64,000 bases of DNA from assembly GCA_020445605.1 (NCBI GenBank), contig JAGRGH010000031.1, positions 62,001 to 126,000 of the forward strand. The letters run 5' to 3'. The translations under genes and the position numbers were made by a program. The notes under the pieces were generated by a model. That model was not told where the DNA came from. It ran no database searches and saw nothing but the letters and a program-made list of their open reading frames with translations. Source of the DNA: Chromatiales bacterium. Lineage in GTDB: Bacteria; Pseudomonadota; Gammaproteobacteria; JAGRGH01. How positions within the stretch are numbered: the stretch's first letter is position 1; every line of letters starts with the position of its first letter. Below are positions 44,630-53,665 of this stretch, piece after piece.

Positions 44630-46654
44630 ATGAGCGCCCGCCGAATCCTCGTCACCTCCGCGTTGCCCTACGCAAACGGCCCGATCCACATCGGCCACCT
44701 TGTCGAATACATCCAGACCGACATCTGGGTACGCGCCCGGCGCATGGCCGGTGACGAGGTGTTCTATGTCTGCGCCGACGACGCGCACGGCACGCCGATC
44801 ATGCTGCGCGCGCGTTCCGAGGGCATCACGCCCGAGGCGCTCATCGATCGCATCGGCGCCGAACATCAGGCCGACTTCGCCGGATTCAACATCGGCTTCG
44901 ATCATTACCACTCCACGCACTCACCCGAGAACCGCCACTTCGCCGAGACCATCTACACGCGGCTTCGCGACGGCGGACATATCCGCACGAAGACCGTGCA
45001 GCAGGCCTACGATCCGGTTGAGGGCATGTTCCTGCCCGACCGCTTCATCCGTGGCACCTGCCCGCGCTGCGGTGCGGCGGATCAGTACGGTGACGGCTGC
45101 GAAGTCTGCGGCGCGACGTATGACCCGACGGACCTGAAGAATCCGGTCTCCGCGGTTTCGGGTGCGACACCCGTCGAGAAGGAATCCGAGCAGTATCTGT
45201 TCGATCTCACGGCGTTCGCGGACTGGCTGCGCAACTGGATCGGCGGCGGCGGGCATGTGCAATCCGAGATCGCGAACAAGCTGCTGGAGCTGTTCGCCGA
45301 TGGACTGAAACCCTGGGACATCTCGCGCAACGCGCCGTATTTCGGCTTCGAGATTCCCGACGCGCCCGGCAAGTATTTCTATGTCTGGCTGGATGCGCCG
45401 ATCGGCTACATCGCGAGCTTCCGCGCGCTGGCGAATGCGCAGGGGCTGGATTTCGATGCCTTCTGGACCGACGACGCGACCACCGAGCTCTATCATTTCA
45501 TTGGCAAGGACATCACGCGCTTCCACTGCCTGTTCTGGCCGGCCATGCTCAAGGGCGCCGGCTTTCGCACGCCGAGCGCCGTGTTCGCGCACGGGTTCCT
45601 GACGGTCGACGGGCAGAAGATGTCCAAATCGCGCGGCACCTTCATCCGCGCGCGTACCTGGCTCGATCACCTGCCGGCCGACCCGCTGCGCTACTACTTC
45701 GCGGCGAAACTCGGCCCCGGCATCGACGACATCGATCTCAATCTCGACGACTTCGTCGCGCGCGTGAACGCCGACCTGGTCGGCAAGCTCGTGAACATCG
45801 CAAGCCGCTGTGCGGGATTCATCGCCAAGCGCTTCGACGGCCGGCTGGCTGCCGCGCTGGACGACTCGGCCGGCTACGCCGGCTACGTCGAGGCACTAAC
45901 CGCAGCGCCCGCGCTGTACGAGGCGCGCGAGTATTCGCGGGTGATGCGCGAGATCATGGCGCTGGCCGACCGCGCGAACCAGTACATCGACGAGCGCAAG
46001 CCCTGGCAGCTCGCGAAAGACGACGGCGCGACCGCGCAATTGCATCTGGTCTGCACCACCGGGCTGAACCTCTATCGCCTCCTGATCGGCGCGCTCCGCC
46101 CGGTGACACCCGGACTCGCGCGCGACTCCGAGGCGTTTCTAAATATCAGTGCGCCGACCTGGTCGAGCTTGGGTGCCCCGCTCCTGGATCACGCGATTGA
46201 GGCATTCAAACCGTTGCTGGGCCGGATCGAGCGTGCTCAAATCGATGCCGTGATCACGAACTCCAGTGCCGATCTCGCCCCGGCCACTGCGGCGCCAGCG
46301 AAACCCGCGCCGGCCGAATCGGCTGCGGCGACGATCGCAATCGACGACTTCGCGAAGGTCGACCTGCGCGTGGCGCGCATCGCTGCGGCCGAGCCGGTCG
46401 AGGGCGCCGACAAGCTGCTGCGCCTTACGCTGGACCTCGGCGGTTCGCAGCGGCAGGTGTTCGCCGGCATCAAGTCGGCCTACGCCCCGGCGGACCTGGT
46501 CGGCCGGCTGACGATCGCCGTCGCTAATCTGGCACCGCGCAAGATGCGCTTCGGCGTCTCCGAAGGCATGGTGCTGGCCGCCAGCGACGACGAATCCGGC
46601 CCGTTTCTGCTCGCGCCGGACAGCGGCGCCAAACCCGGAATGAAGGTGCGATAA
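44630..46654 (+). CDS. metG: Methionyl-tRNA synthetase
   Basis: A 674-residue class I synthetase, E. coli MetG type: [12 protein letters not shown], zinc knuckle [27 protein letters not shown], anticodon-binding [16 protein letters not shown], and a C-terminal tRNA-binding (EMAPII-like) domain from about residue 575 ([20 protein letters not shown] ... [20 protein letters not shown]). Length is normal. psiE follows after 3 bases. Confidence 0.97.
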   Translation: MSARRILVTSALPYANGPIHIGHLVEYIQTDIWVRARRMAGDEVFYVCADDAHGTPIMLRARSEGITPEALIDRIGAEHQADFAGFNIGFDHYHSTHSPENRHFAETIYTRLRDGGHIRTKTVQQAYDPVEGMFLPDRFIRGTCPRCGAADQYGDGCEVCGATYDPTDLKNPVSAVSGATPVEKESEQYLFDLTAFADWLRNWIGGGGHVQSEIANKLLELFADGLKPWDISRNAPYFGFEIPDAPGKYFYVWLDAPIGYIASFRALANAQGLDFDAFWTDDATTELYHFIGKDITRFHCLFWPAMLKGAGFRTPSAVFAHGFLTVDGQKMSKSRGTFIRARTWLDHLPADPLRYYFAAKLGPGIDDIDLNLDDFVARVNADLVGKLVNIASRCAGFIAKRFDGRLAAALDDSAGYAGYVEALTAAPALYEAREYSRVMREIMALADRANQYIDERKPWQLAKDDGATAQLHLVCTTGLNLYRLLIGALRPVTPGLARDSEAFLNISAPTWSSLGAPLLDHAIEAFKPLLGRIERAQIDAVITNSSADLAPATAAPAKPAPAESAAATIAIDDFAKVDLRVARIAAAEPVEGADKLLRLTLDLGGSQRQVFAGIKSAYAPADLVGRLTIAVANLAPRKMRFGVSEGMVLAASDDESGPFLLAPDSGAKPGMKVR

Positions 46655-46657
46655 GCC

Positions 46658-47089
46658 ATGCAAGACACTGAAAACAAAAGCGCCATCCTGCCGAAGAAGG
46701 TCATCCATGTCGTCGAGCACGTGGGTCTGGCCATCATTCTGATCGCAACCATCGTCGCCATCGGCGAAGAGGTCTACAAGGTCATCGACGCCCGCCACGT
46801 CAACCTCGCCGACCTGCTGCTGCTGTTCATCTACCTCGAAGTCGTGGCGATGGTCGGCATCTACTACGAATCGCACCGACTGCCGGTGCGCTACCCGATC
46901 TATATAGCGATCGTCGCACTCGCGCGATACGTCATTCTCGACTCCAAGGACATGAGCTGGCAGACCATGATGGGCATCGGCGGCACGATGCTGCTGCTGG
47001 CGTTCACGATTCTCGCGATCCGTTACGGCCACACCCGCATGCCCTATGGCCGCGGCGGCAGCAACGACCCGGAGTGCGCCGAGGACTAG
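46658..47089 (+). CDS. psiE: PsiE-family membrane protein
   Basis: A 143-residue protein with four transmembrane helices (about 25-42, 50-68, 78-93, 103-121) and the PsiE phrases LLFIYLEVVAMVGIYY and SHRLPVRYPIYIAIVALARY. PsiE in E. coli is phosphate-starvation-inducible and of unknown function. It follows metG closely and is probably co-transcribed, an arrangement not linked to phosphate control. Confidence 0.85.
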   Translation: MQDTENKSAILPKKVIHVVEHVGLAIILIATIVAIGEEVYKVIDARHVNLADLLLLFIYLEVVAMVGIYYESHRLPVRYPIYIAIVALARYVILDSKDMSWQTMMGIGGTMLLLAFTILAIRYGHTRMPYGRGGSNDPECAED

Positions 47090-47124
47090 CGGCCGACGGC
47101 GCCCGCCATCGGATCGGGGCGCAA

Positions 47125-48246
47125 TCAGTGCAGCTCGACGGCCAGCCGTAGAGTTTGGGTTTCGCCGCCCGGCAGTTCGCGCCGCGAAAGCTCCACGGTG
47201 ACGGTCTCGCCCGGCGGGCGGTCGGCCAGGATCGCCTTCACGTCGGCGAACCTGCGCACCGTGCGCCCGTCGATCTGCGTGATGCGATCGCCGGGCAGAA
47301 TGCCGGCCACCTCGGCACCACTGGCGGCGGTGACCGCATCGACGCGCACGCCCAGATCGCCCGAGTGCAACACCACGCCCATCTTGCCGGTTGGCGGTAA
47401 TTCATCGAGCACGGTCGCGACGCGAAAATCCGCGGCATCCGGACCGAACTCGTCGCCCTCGACGTTCAGCAGCACCACCGTGCGCAGACCCGGCACGCGC
47501 CGCGCGACACGATCCGGAATTCCATAGCGATGGATGAGATGCCCGGCGCCGGCGATCACCAGCATGCGGGATTCCGGGCGCTCACGCAGAAAGTCGGCCG
47601 CGTTCTGCGCCATGGTCTCGTCCCAGACGATCTGCACGGTGCGAAAGCGCTCGAAATCACGCGCGCCATCGTGCTGTTCGAGCATGCCGCGCAGGAACGC
47701 ATCGTAGGCCTGGTTGCTGAAATCGAGCTCGGCAGGCAACTGCGCGCGCTCGGCCGGCAGCAGGCTGTCGATCCCCTCGCGACCGATGCGCTCGGTCAGT
47801 TCGCGCGGCGCGTTCAGCGCCAGCACCGGCAGCCCGCGGTCACGCGCAAAGCGCAGCACCGGTCGCAGCATGCGAAAGTCGTAGCCCCAGCGCCGGTAGT
47901 AGTCGGTGCGGTCAAGCATGGCGGGCTCGTCGATCGCGCCGGCGAGGTATTCGTCCAGTACGCCCTGCACGCTCTGGTCGAACCACTCGACGCCGATCGC
48001 GAGCGCGCGGCCCTGCGCATGCAGTGCGCGGGCGACCTCGAGCTGGAACAGGTGGTGGTCGTAGCGGTCGTGCTGCTCGCCAAGGTAGACGACCCGCTTG
48101 TCGGCAAGGCGCTCGACGAGTTCGCTGAAATCCACGATGGTATCGCGGGCGGTGTGGATCACCGGCCCGATGCCTGCGTGCAATGGCAGCGTCACGACCA
48201 GGTCCGCCACAATGAGCGAGATGAGCAGCAGCAGTCTTCGGGCCAT
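47125..48246 (-). CDS. ChaN-like haem/iron-regulated protein with C-terminal PDZ domain
   Basis: A 373-residue exported protein: signal peptide (MARRLLLLISLIVADLVVTL, cleavage near LHA), ChaN domain at about 35-255 (VVYLGEQHDRYDHHLFQLEV, GVEWFDQSVQ, VIAGAGHLIHRYGIP), and a PDZ domain at about 285-365 (GVRVDAVTAASGAEVAGILP, GDRITQIDGRTV). There is no lipobox cysteine, unlike Campylobacter ChaN. The fusion would let a haem-binding surface recruit C-terminal peptides or a protease. Divergent from the M1-like peptidase. Confidence 0.85.
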   Translation of the reverse strand: MARRLLLLISLIVADLVVTLPLHAGIGPVIHTARDTIVDFSELVERLADKRVVYLGEQHDRYDHHLFQLEVARALHAQGRALAIGVEWFDQSVQGVLDEYLAGAIDEPAMLDRTDYYRRWGYDFRMLRPVLRFARDRGLPVLALNAPRELTERIGREGIDSLLPAERAQLPAELDFSNQAYDAFLRGMLEQHDGARDFERFRTVQIVWDETMAQNAADFLRERPESRMLVIAGAGHLIHRYGIPDRVARRVPGLRTVVLLNVEGDEFGPDAADFRVATVLDELPPTGKMGVVLHSGDLGVRVDAVTAASGAEVAGILPGDRITQIDGRTVRRFADVKAILADRPPGETVTVELSRRELPGGETQTLRLAVELH

Positions 48247-50266
48247 CGTTCCGTTCCGCGGCGATCCGGCGCCATTGTATCGGGCCGGCGCTTTCGTGGT
48301 GCTGGCGCTCGCCGCCAACCCCGTGCCGGCCGCCGCGCCGATTGAGCACAAACTCAGTCTGGAGTTCCCGGCGGCCGGTGGTGAGCTGAGCATCGCCGAT
48401 CGCCTGCAGGCGCCCGGCGCGCATGGGCCGCTGGAGCTGAATCTGGGTGCGTGGCTGGCCGTGGACGCCCCAGCCCGCGTGGTCTCCCGCCACGGTGCGG
48501 TCCAGCGGGTGCAGGTCGAACCGGATTCCGCCGGCGAGTACCGCCTGCGCTATCACGGGCGGCCGCCCGCCGCCGATCGCATGCTGTCGCTGTCGCCAGA
48601 CCTGTACTGGCTGCCCGAACTCGCAGACCGTCCGATCGTGTTCAGCCTCGATGCGCGTTTGCCGCAAGGCTGGAGCGCCGTCAGCCAGGGCGAACGAACA
48701 GTCGACACACACGGCGAACACTTTCGCATCTCCGAGCCGCAGGAGGCCGCGTGGTTCTACGCGGCGCCGTTTGCGCGCTACATGGATCGCGCCGGCGAGG
48801 TGCCGGTCGAGGCACTCTTGCAGTCGCCGGACCCGGAACTCGCCGCACGCTATCTGCCGGTCACGCGCGAATATCTGGCGGAGTACGCGGGACTGCTCGG
48901 CCCCTACCCGTACGCCTCGTTTGCCATCGTCGAGAACACCGCCGAGACCGGCTATGGCATGCCGGGGTTCACGCTGCTCGGTCCGCGCGTGCTGCGCCTG
49001 CCGTTCATCCTGCGCAGTTCGCTGCCGCACGAGATCGTGCACAACTGGTTCGGCAACGGCGTGTATGTCGGTGACGGCGGCAACTGGAGCGAGGGCCTGA
49101 CCTCGTACCTCGCCGATCATCGCGAGCGCGAGAAACAGGGCGACGCCGCGCGTCACCGCCGTAACACGCTCCAGTCGTATGCGAACTTCGCGCGCGAGGC
49201 CAGCGACTTTCCGCTCACCGGCTTCCGTGCACGCCATTCCGAGGCGACCCAGGCCGTGGGCTACGGAAAGTCCCTGTTCCTGTGGCACATGCTGCGTGTG
49301 CGCCTTGGCGACCAGGTATTCATCGCCGGCCTGCGTGATTTCATCGCGCGGCACCGCTTCGAACGCGCCGGGTTCGACGACCTGCGGGAAAGCTTCGAGC
49401 GGACCAGTGGCGCTGATCTGAGCGATGAGTTTGCACAGTGGATCGAGCGCACAGGTGCGCCAATACTGAAGCTCGAACCGGTGCGCGCCGAAAAGACCGC
49501 CGACGGCCAATACACTCTGAATCTGCGACTTCGTCAGACGCAGGATGCCCCCGCGTACCGACTGCGCATCCCGATCGCGATCACGCTTCGCGACGATCCG
49601 GCTGCGTTCGAAACGACGGTGAGCATGAACACCAGAGATCAGACCTTCGCGATCGCCCTGTCGGCCGAACCCCTGCGCGTGGATATCGACCCGCAGTTTG
49701 ATCTGTTCCGGCGCGTCGACGCGGCGGAGATTCCGCCTTCGTTCGGCGAGCTGTTCGGCGCGCAGACCCTGACGCTGGCACTGCCCGCCGCTACAGACCC
49801 GGAGCAGGCCACGGCCTGGCGGGCGCTGGCCGACGCCTGGAGCGCACGGTATCCCGGCGCGCGCATCCTTGACGACGACCAGCCGTTCGACCTCGAACAA
49901 CCCGCTTGGCTGTTTCGGCAGGGCAACGGCTTGGCCGACCCGGAAGACGCGCAAACCACGGGCGCGTTCACCGCATCAGGCAAAACATACGATCTCGGGA
50001 ACCACTGCGTGGCGAGCGTGAAACGCAATGCGATGGACGTTCCCGTTGGTCGCCTGATCTGTAACCGCCCGCCCCTGATCAGCGCGCTGGCGCGGCGACT
50101 GCCGCATTACTCGCGTTCGAGTTATGTGGTGTTCAATGCCGAAACCGGCGCGCGCGTTGCAGACGGCCAGTGGGAGGTCGACGACGGACCGCTCACGCGC
50201 CAGCTCGGCGAAGCCGTACAACGCGCCGGATTGCGTCCACGCCCCGTTCTCGGTTCGCCCATGTAG
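48221..50266 (+). CDS. M1-family (gluzincin) metallopeptidase, exported
   Basis: A protein of about 681 residues. Zinc site HEIVHNWFGNGVY (H270, E271, H274) with the third ligand in NWSEGLTSYLAD (E291); the substrate-exopeptidase loop is NTAETGYGMPGF in place of GAMEN. A hydrophobic stretch with Ala-rich cleavage site (AFVVLALAANPVPAAA) suggests export. Start is uncertain: ATG 48221 (used here) overlaps the 5' end of the divergent ChaN gene by 26 bases; TTG 48275 would give a short signal peptide and no overlap. The stop TAG belongs to a GTAGGGTGCG repeat. Confidence 0.85.
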   Translation: MSSSSLRAIVPFRGDPAPLYRAGAFVVLALAANPVPAAAPIEHKLSLEFPAAGGELSIADRLQAPGAHGPLELNLGAWLAVDAPARVVSRHGAVQRVQVEPDSAGEYRLRYHGRPPAADRMLSLSPDLYWLPELADRPIVFSLDARLPQGWSAVSQGERTVDTHGEHFRISEPQEAAWFYAAPFARYMDRAGEVPVEALLQSPDPELAARYLPVTREYLAEYAGLLGPYPYASFAIVENTAETGYGMPGFTLLGPRVLRLPFILRSSLPHEIVHNWFGNGVYVGDGGNWSEGLTSYLADHREREKQGDAARHRRNTLQSYANFAREASDFPLTGFRARHSEATQAVGYGKSLFLWHMLRVRLGDQVFIAGLRDFIARHRFERAGFDDLRESFERTSGADLSDEFAQWIERTGAPILKLEPVRAEKTADGQYTLNLRLRQTQDAPAYRLRIPIAITLRDDPAAFETTVSMNTRDQTFAIALSAEPLRVDIDPQFDLFRRVDAAEIPPSFGELFGAQTLTLALPAATDPEQATAWRALADAWSARYPGARILDDDQPFDLEQPAWLFRQGNGLADPEDAQTTGAFTASGKTYDLGNHCVASVKRNAMDVPVGRLICNRPPLISALARRLPHYSRSSYVVFNAETGARVADGQWEVDDGPLTRQLGEAVQRAGLRPRPVLGSPM

Positions 50267-50329
50267 GGTGCGTACTACGCACCGCATGCGGCATTTCAAT
50301 CGCCTTCCGGTGCGCCGTGCGCACCCTAC
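50263..50329. repeat. GTAGGGTGCG palindromic repeat, island 2, unit 1
   Basis: 67-bp unit, GTAGGGTGCGTACTACGCAC to GGTGCGCCGTGCGCACCCTA, same family and length as 42405-42471. Its second to fourth bases are the stop of the M1 peptidase gene. Confidence 0.85.
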
Positions 50330-50342
50330 TCACACCGCACAT

Positions 50343-50407
50343 GTAGGGTGCGTATCACGCACCATTTCCGGCGTGTGATCATTGAACACGGTGCGCCGTG
50401 GGCACCC
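50343..50407. repeat. GTAGGGTGCG palindromic repeat, island 2, unit 2
   Basis: GTAGGGTGCGTATCACGCAC to GTGCGCCGTGGGCACCC, slightly degraded right arm. A segment after it, CCTCTGCGCCTCTGTGGTTC (50431-50450), is a relative of the AAGGCGCCAAGG dispersed repeat. Confidence 0.75.
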
Positions 50408-50466
50408 TTGCTCCCGAAAAACCTCTGCACCCTCTGCGCCTCTGTGGTTCAAAGGCCGCTGGCACC

Positions 50467-50522
50467 GGTGCGCCGTGCGCACCCTACTCACACCGCACAT
50501 GCAGGGTGCGTATCACGCACCG
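50467..50522. repeat. GTAGGGTGCG repeat half units, island 2
   Basis: GGTGCGCCGTGCGCACCCTA, then the linker TCACACCGCACAT (also at 50330-50342), then GCAGGGTGCGTATCACGCAC. The unit plus linker is thus a direct repeat of 50309-50361. The interval 50267-50549 holds no gene. Confidence 0.8.
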
Positions 50523-50549
50523 TTTGCGTTGCTCATGCACTCAAAACCG

Positions 50550-50888
50550 TTACAGCGCCGAGGCGTCCATGAAGATTCGGTAATCGCGTATGCCGTCGTC
50601 GTCCGCCGTGTAGATCACCGCAAATGGCACCGTGAGTGTTGATCCGTCCTTTCGGGTATAGGTGACGTCACCATGGCAGACGACACCGTCCGCGGTATCC
50701 CAGCTGCGCCGGACGGTATGCGATAGCCCGGCGATCGAACTGAAGAATCCAGCGACAAACTCCTGCACACAACCGCGACCGCAGATCTGCGGCATGTTCG
50801 CGAACCGGAAGCGACCGTCCTGCGCAAACCGGCTTGCAAAGCCCGGCGCGTCCATGCGGTCAATGATCTCGAAGAGATCGTCTGTCAT
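50550..50888 (-). CDS. SnoaL/NTF2-like domain protein
   Basis: A 112-residue single-domain cone-shaped fold predicted from the pattern FEIIDRMDAPGFASRFAQDG, FRFANMPQICGRGCVQEFVAGF and VTYTRKDGSTLTVPFAVIYT. This family includes isomerases, cyclases and binding proteins; nothing in the sequence selects a reaction. ATG 50888 has an AGCGAGG ribosome site; a GTG at 50909 is the alternative. The gene 37 bases upstream on the same strand is unrelated. Confidence 0.7.
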   Translation of the reverse strand: MTDDLFEIIDRMDAPGFASRFAQDGRFRFANMPQICGRGCVQEFVAGFFSSIAGLSHTVRRSWDTADGVVCHGDVTYTRKDGSTLTVPFAVIYTADDDGIRDYRIFMDASAL

Positions 50889-50925
50889 CGCCTCGCTCTT
50901 GGGCAGCACATCAAACGCCAGCGTC

Positions 50926-51462
50926 CTATCGGTTCGGCATTCCAGCCTTCGCTCGCTGCGCGCGAATCTGATCGGCCTGGCTTGTGATCATATCGCGAAG
51001 CTGGCTCAGGCCCGTGCGGACCTCGTTCCACTGTTTATTATGGGCCGTCTTCGACGTAAATCCGTTGTCAGTCGCGGCATCCCATGCAAGCGCGCGGTCG
51101 ATTGAACCGCTCCAAAGTTGTACGTCTCCACCGGCATATTCGTTGATGGTCTGCCCAATCGTCGCGTTCAGTGAGGACATCACCGCCGGGTCGCCATCAG
51201 GCGGCAGCCCGGGGTTGGCGCTGAGATAAAACCGGTAACGCAACTGCCCGGCGTAGAACCAGAACACCGAATCGTCCTTTCGCCCTTCCTGGAACAGGCG
51301 CGCCGCATACAGGTAGTAAGCGGTCGGATGCTCGTCGGGCAGCATCCGCTCGATGTCGGCCAGCGGCCGGCGAAGGATATCGTCTTCACTCAACCCCGCC
51401 ATACACGCTCCGGGTACCAGGCCCAGACACAAAACCGCGGCGATCGCCCGAAACGCAGACAT
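50926..51462 (-). CDS. Exported protein of unknown function
   Basis: A 178-residue protein with a signal peptide (MSAFRAIAAVLCLGLVPGAC). The cysteine at 20 is preceded by PGA, a poor lipobox, so lipidation is doubtful. The mature part has helical segments with AARLFQEGRKDDSVFWFYAG and QLRYRFYLSANP, a phrase I have seen in small uncharacterised proteins of proteobacteria, and a Gln/Arg-rich C-terminal helix. No function can be given. Confidence 0.65.
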   Translation of the reverse strand: MSAFRAIAAVLCLGLVPGACMAGLSEDDILRRPLADIERMLPDEHPTAYYLYAARLFQEGRKDDSVFWFYAGQLRYRFYLSANPGLPPDGDPAVMSSLNATIGQTINEYAGGDVQLWSGSIDRALAWDAATDNGFTSKTAHNKQWNEVRTGLSQLRDMITSQADQIRAQRAKAGMPNR

Positions 51463-51498
51463 TCCCTTACCTCACAAGAACAGCAGGTCTGGAAGATA

Positions 51499-52200
51499 TC
51501 ACCGGACCGGGAACCTAACTACAGCCCGCGAAGGGTCCGTTCGATACGCCGCGCAACGGCCGGACAGAACGCAATGCCCGCAGTGCGGCACACGCTTTCG
51601 GCAGACGTCCTTGGCATGGCGGACGATCAGCGCGTGGTGTTCGTTGAAGAGACCCGTATCCGGGCCGAATGATTGCTCGAACCACCCCCGTAGTTGTTCG
51701 TAGGGTTCATCGCCATCGATCTGTCCGAGGCGCGCGTAGAGCCGGCGCGTGTAGGCATCGATCACGAACACCGGATGACCGAACGCATAGAGCACGATAT
51801 CGTCGGCGGTCTCCGGCCCGATGCCGTGCACGCCGAGCAGACTCGCGCGCAGCTGCGTCACGCCAAGACCCGCCGCGCCATCCACACCGCCCAGCTCGAC
51901 CAGCCACGCGCACAGCGCGCGCAGTCGGCGCGCCTTGACGTTGAAATAGCCCGACGGCCGCAGCGCAGCGGCGAGTCGCACCTCATCGGCGGCGAGAATC
52001 GCTTCGGGCCCAAGCAACGCGTCGGAGCGCAGTGCGGCAATGGCGCGCTCGACATTGGTCCACGCGGTGTTCTGGGTCAGCACCGCTCCGACCATGACCT
52101 CGAATGCCGAATTCGCCGGCCACCAGTGTTGCGGGCCGTGTGCGGTAAGCAATCGTTTGTGAATCTCGCGCAGCTGCCGGCCGGCCGCGCGCAGCGCCAT
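51499..52200 (-). CDS. Endonuclease III-like DNA glycosylase without the catalytic lysine
   Basis: A 233-residue HhH-GPD protein with the helix-hairpin-helix GVHGIGPETADDIVLYAFG, the catalytic aspartate D148 (VFVIDAYTRR) and a C-terminal [4Fe-4S] motif C200-x6-C207-x2-C210-x5-C216. The lysine that makes Nth bifunctional (GRKTAN in E. coli) is Glu130 here, so it is likely a monofunctional glycosylase, perhaps for alkylated bases as in MagIII-type enzymes. Its start and the stop of the upstream methyltransferase overlap by one base. Confidence 0.85.
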   Translation of the reverse strand: MALRAAGRQLREIHKRLLTAHGPQHWWPANSAFEVMVGAVLTQNTAWTNVERAIAALRSDALLGPEAILAADEVRLAAALRPSGYFNVKARRLRALCAWLVELGGVDGAAGLGVTQLRASLLGVHGIGPETADDIVLYAFGHPVFVIDAYTRRLYARLGQIDGDEPYEQLRGWFEQSFGPDTGLFNEHHALIVRHAKDVCRKRVPHCGHCVLSGRCAAYRTDPSRAVVRFPVR

Positions 52201-52865
52201 CAGCGCAGGCGGCGCGCGAGCGTTACGCCGTCAGCCAGCGGCAGCAATGAGAGCTCGATGCGATCGTCATCGCGCAGCTTGCGATTCATCGCTCGCAGGG
52301 CCTCGGTATCCGCATCGGTCACGGTCGGATCCGCGACCGCGCCGTCCCAGAGCATGTTGTCGAACACAATGAGCCCGCCGACGCGCACAAGTTGCAGACA
52401 CCGCTCGTAATACTCGTCGTAGGCAGTCTTGTCCGCGTCGATGAACGCGAAGTCGAACCCCGCGACACGATCATCGGCGAGCAGTTCATCGAGCGTCCTT
52501 AGCGCCGGCTGCACACGCAGTTCGATGCGCCCGGCCACACCCGCACGCTCAAACCAGCGCCGCGCGATGTCGGTCCATTCGGTCGAGCGATCACAGCAGA
52601 TCAGGCGCCCTTCGTTACCCAGCGCTTCGGCGATGCAGATCGCGCTGTAACCGGTGAACGTGCCGATTTCGAGCGCGGAGCGTGCGCCCGCCAGATGCAC
52701 CAGCAGGCGCAGGAACTGGCCCTGTTCCGGGGCGATCTGCATGTTCGCTTCGGCAAGCTTTGCGGTTTCCTCGCGCAATGCCGCAAGCGTTGCGCTCTCG
52801 CGCAGCGAATGGTCGAGCAGATAACCGTGCAGGCGTTCGTCGAGCCGGATGGATTTGCGCGACAT
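52200..52865 (-). CDS. Class I SAM-dependent O-methyltransferase
   Basis: A 221-residue caffeoyl-CoA O-methyltransferase-type enzyme: ALEIGTFTGYSAICIAEAL (motif I), RLICCDRSTEW, DFAFIDADKTAYDEYYERCL (metal-binding Asp) and GGLIVFDNMLWDGAV. Substrate unknown; bacterial members methylate catechols and small phenolics. Co-transcribed with the glycosylase downstream and rluB upstream (14-base gap). Confidence 0.9.
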   Translation of the reverse strand: MSRKSIRLDERLHGYLLDHSLRESATLAALREETAKLAEANMQIAPEQGQFLRLLVHLAGARSALEIGTFTGYSAICIAEALGNEGRLICCDRSTEWTDIARRWFERAGVAGRIELRVQPALRTLDELLADDRVAGFDFAFIDADKTAYDEYYERCLQLVRVGGLIVFDNMLWDGAVADPTVTDADTEALRAMNRKLRDDDRIELSLLPLADGVTLARRLR

Positions 52866-52879
52866 GCCGGCCCCTCAGT

Positions 52880-53665
52880 TCAGTCCGCCGCCGCGGCATC
52901 GGGACTGATCTTCGCGCGCGCCGAAACATAGCCCCGCAACGATGCGATTTCGTCGGCGGTGAGTTCGCGCGAAGTGCCGGGGCGAAGCCCGGAAATGGTC
53001 ACGTTCGCGAAGCGCGCGCGCTTCAGTCGACTGACCACGACGCCCTGGGATTCCCACAATCGTCGCACCTCGCGCTTGCGCCCCTCGCAGAGCACGACAT
53101 GAAACCAGTGATTCAGCCCCTCGCCACCGGAATAGACCACATCTTCGAACCGCGCCGGGCCATCTTCGAGCGTGACGCCCGATACGAGACGGCGAATCAG
53201 TGCCTCGTCGATCTCGCCGCGCACGCGCACGGCGTATTCACGCTCGATCTGCGCGGATGGATGCATCAGCGTGTTCGCCAGTGCGCCGTCGGTGGTTAGC
53301 AGGAGCAGACCCGAGGTGTTCAGGTCGAGTCGACCGATGGCAATCCAGCGCCCGCGTGCGGGTTTGGGCAGGCGCTCGAACACCGTCGGACGACCCTCGG
53401 GATCGCTGCGCGCAACGACCTCGCCCTCGGGCTTGTGATAGGCGAGGACCTGGATGCTCGGCGCCTTAGCGAGATTGACCGGCCGGCCGCGCACGGTGAC
53501 GCGATCGCCGGGTGCGGCGGATGTCCCGACGGTCGCGACCCTGCCGTTGACCGTTACCTCGCCCGCGGCGATCCAGCGTTCGATCTCACGCCGCGAGCCC
53601 AGGCCCATCGCGGCGAGGATCTTCTGCAGACGCTGCGGCGGCGCACCCGGGCGCTTCCCAGCCAT
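52880..53665 (-). CDS. rluB: 23S rRNA pseudouridine(2605) synthase RluB
   Basis: A 261-residue RsuA-family enzyme. N-terminal S4 domain (RLQKILAAMGLGSRREIERW), catalytic Asp in GRLDLNTSGLLLLT, and GRKREVRRLWES. A 4-base-type junction (TGATG) with scpB is the classical scpA-scpB-rluB order. It modifies helix 89/90 region of 23S rRNA during ribosome assembly. Confidence 0.94.
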   Translation of the reverse strand: MAGKRPGAPPQRLQKILAAMGLGSRREIERWIAAGEVTVNGRVATVGTSAAPGDRVTVRGRPVNLAKAPSIQVLAYHKPEGEVVARSDPEGRPTVFERLPKPARGRWIAIGRLDLNTSGLLLLTTDGALANTLMHPSAQIEREYAVRVRGEIDEALIRRLVSGVTLEDGPARFEDVVYSGGEGLNHWFHVVLCEGRKREVRRLWESQGVVVSRLKRARFANVTISGLRPGTSRELTADEIASLRGYVSARAKISPDAAAAD

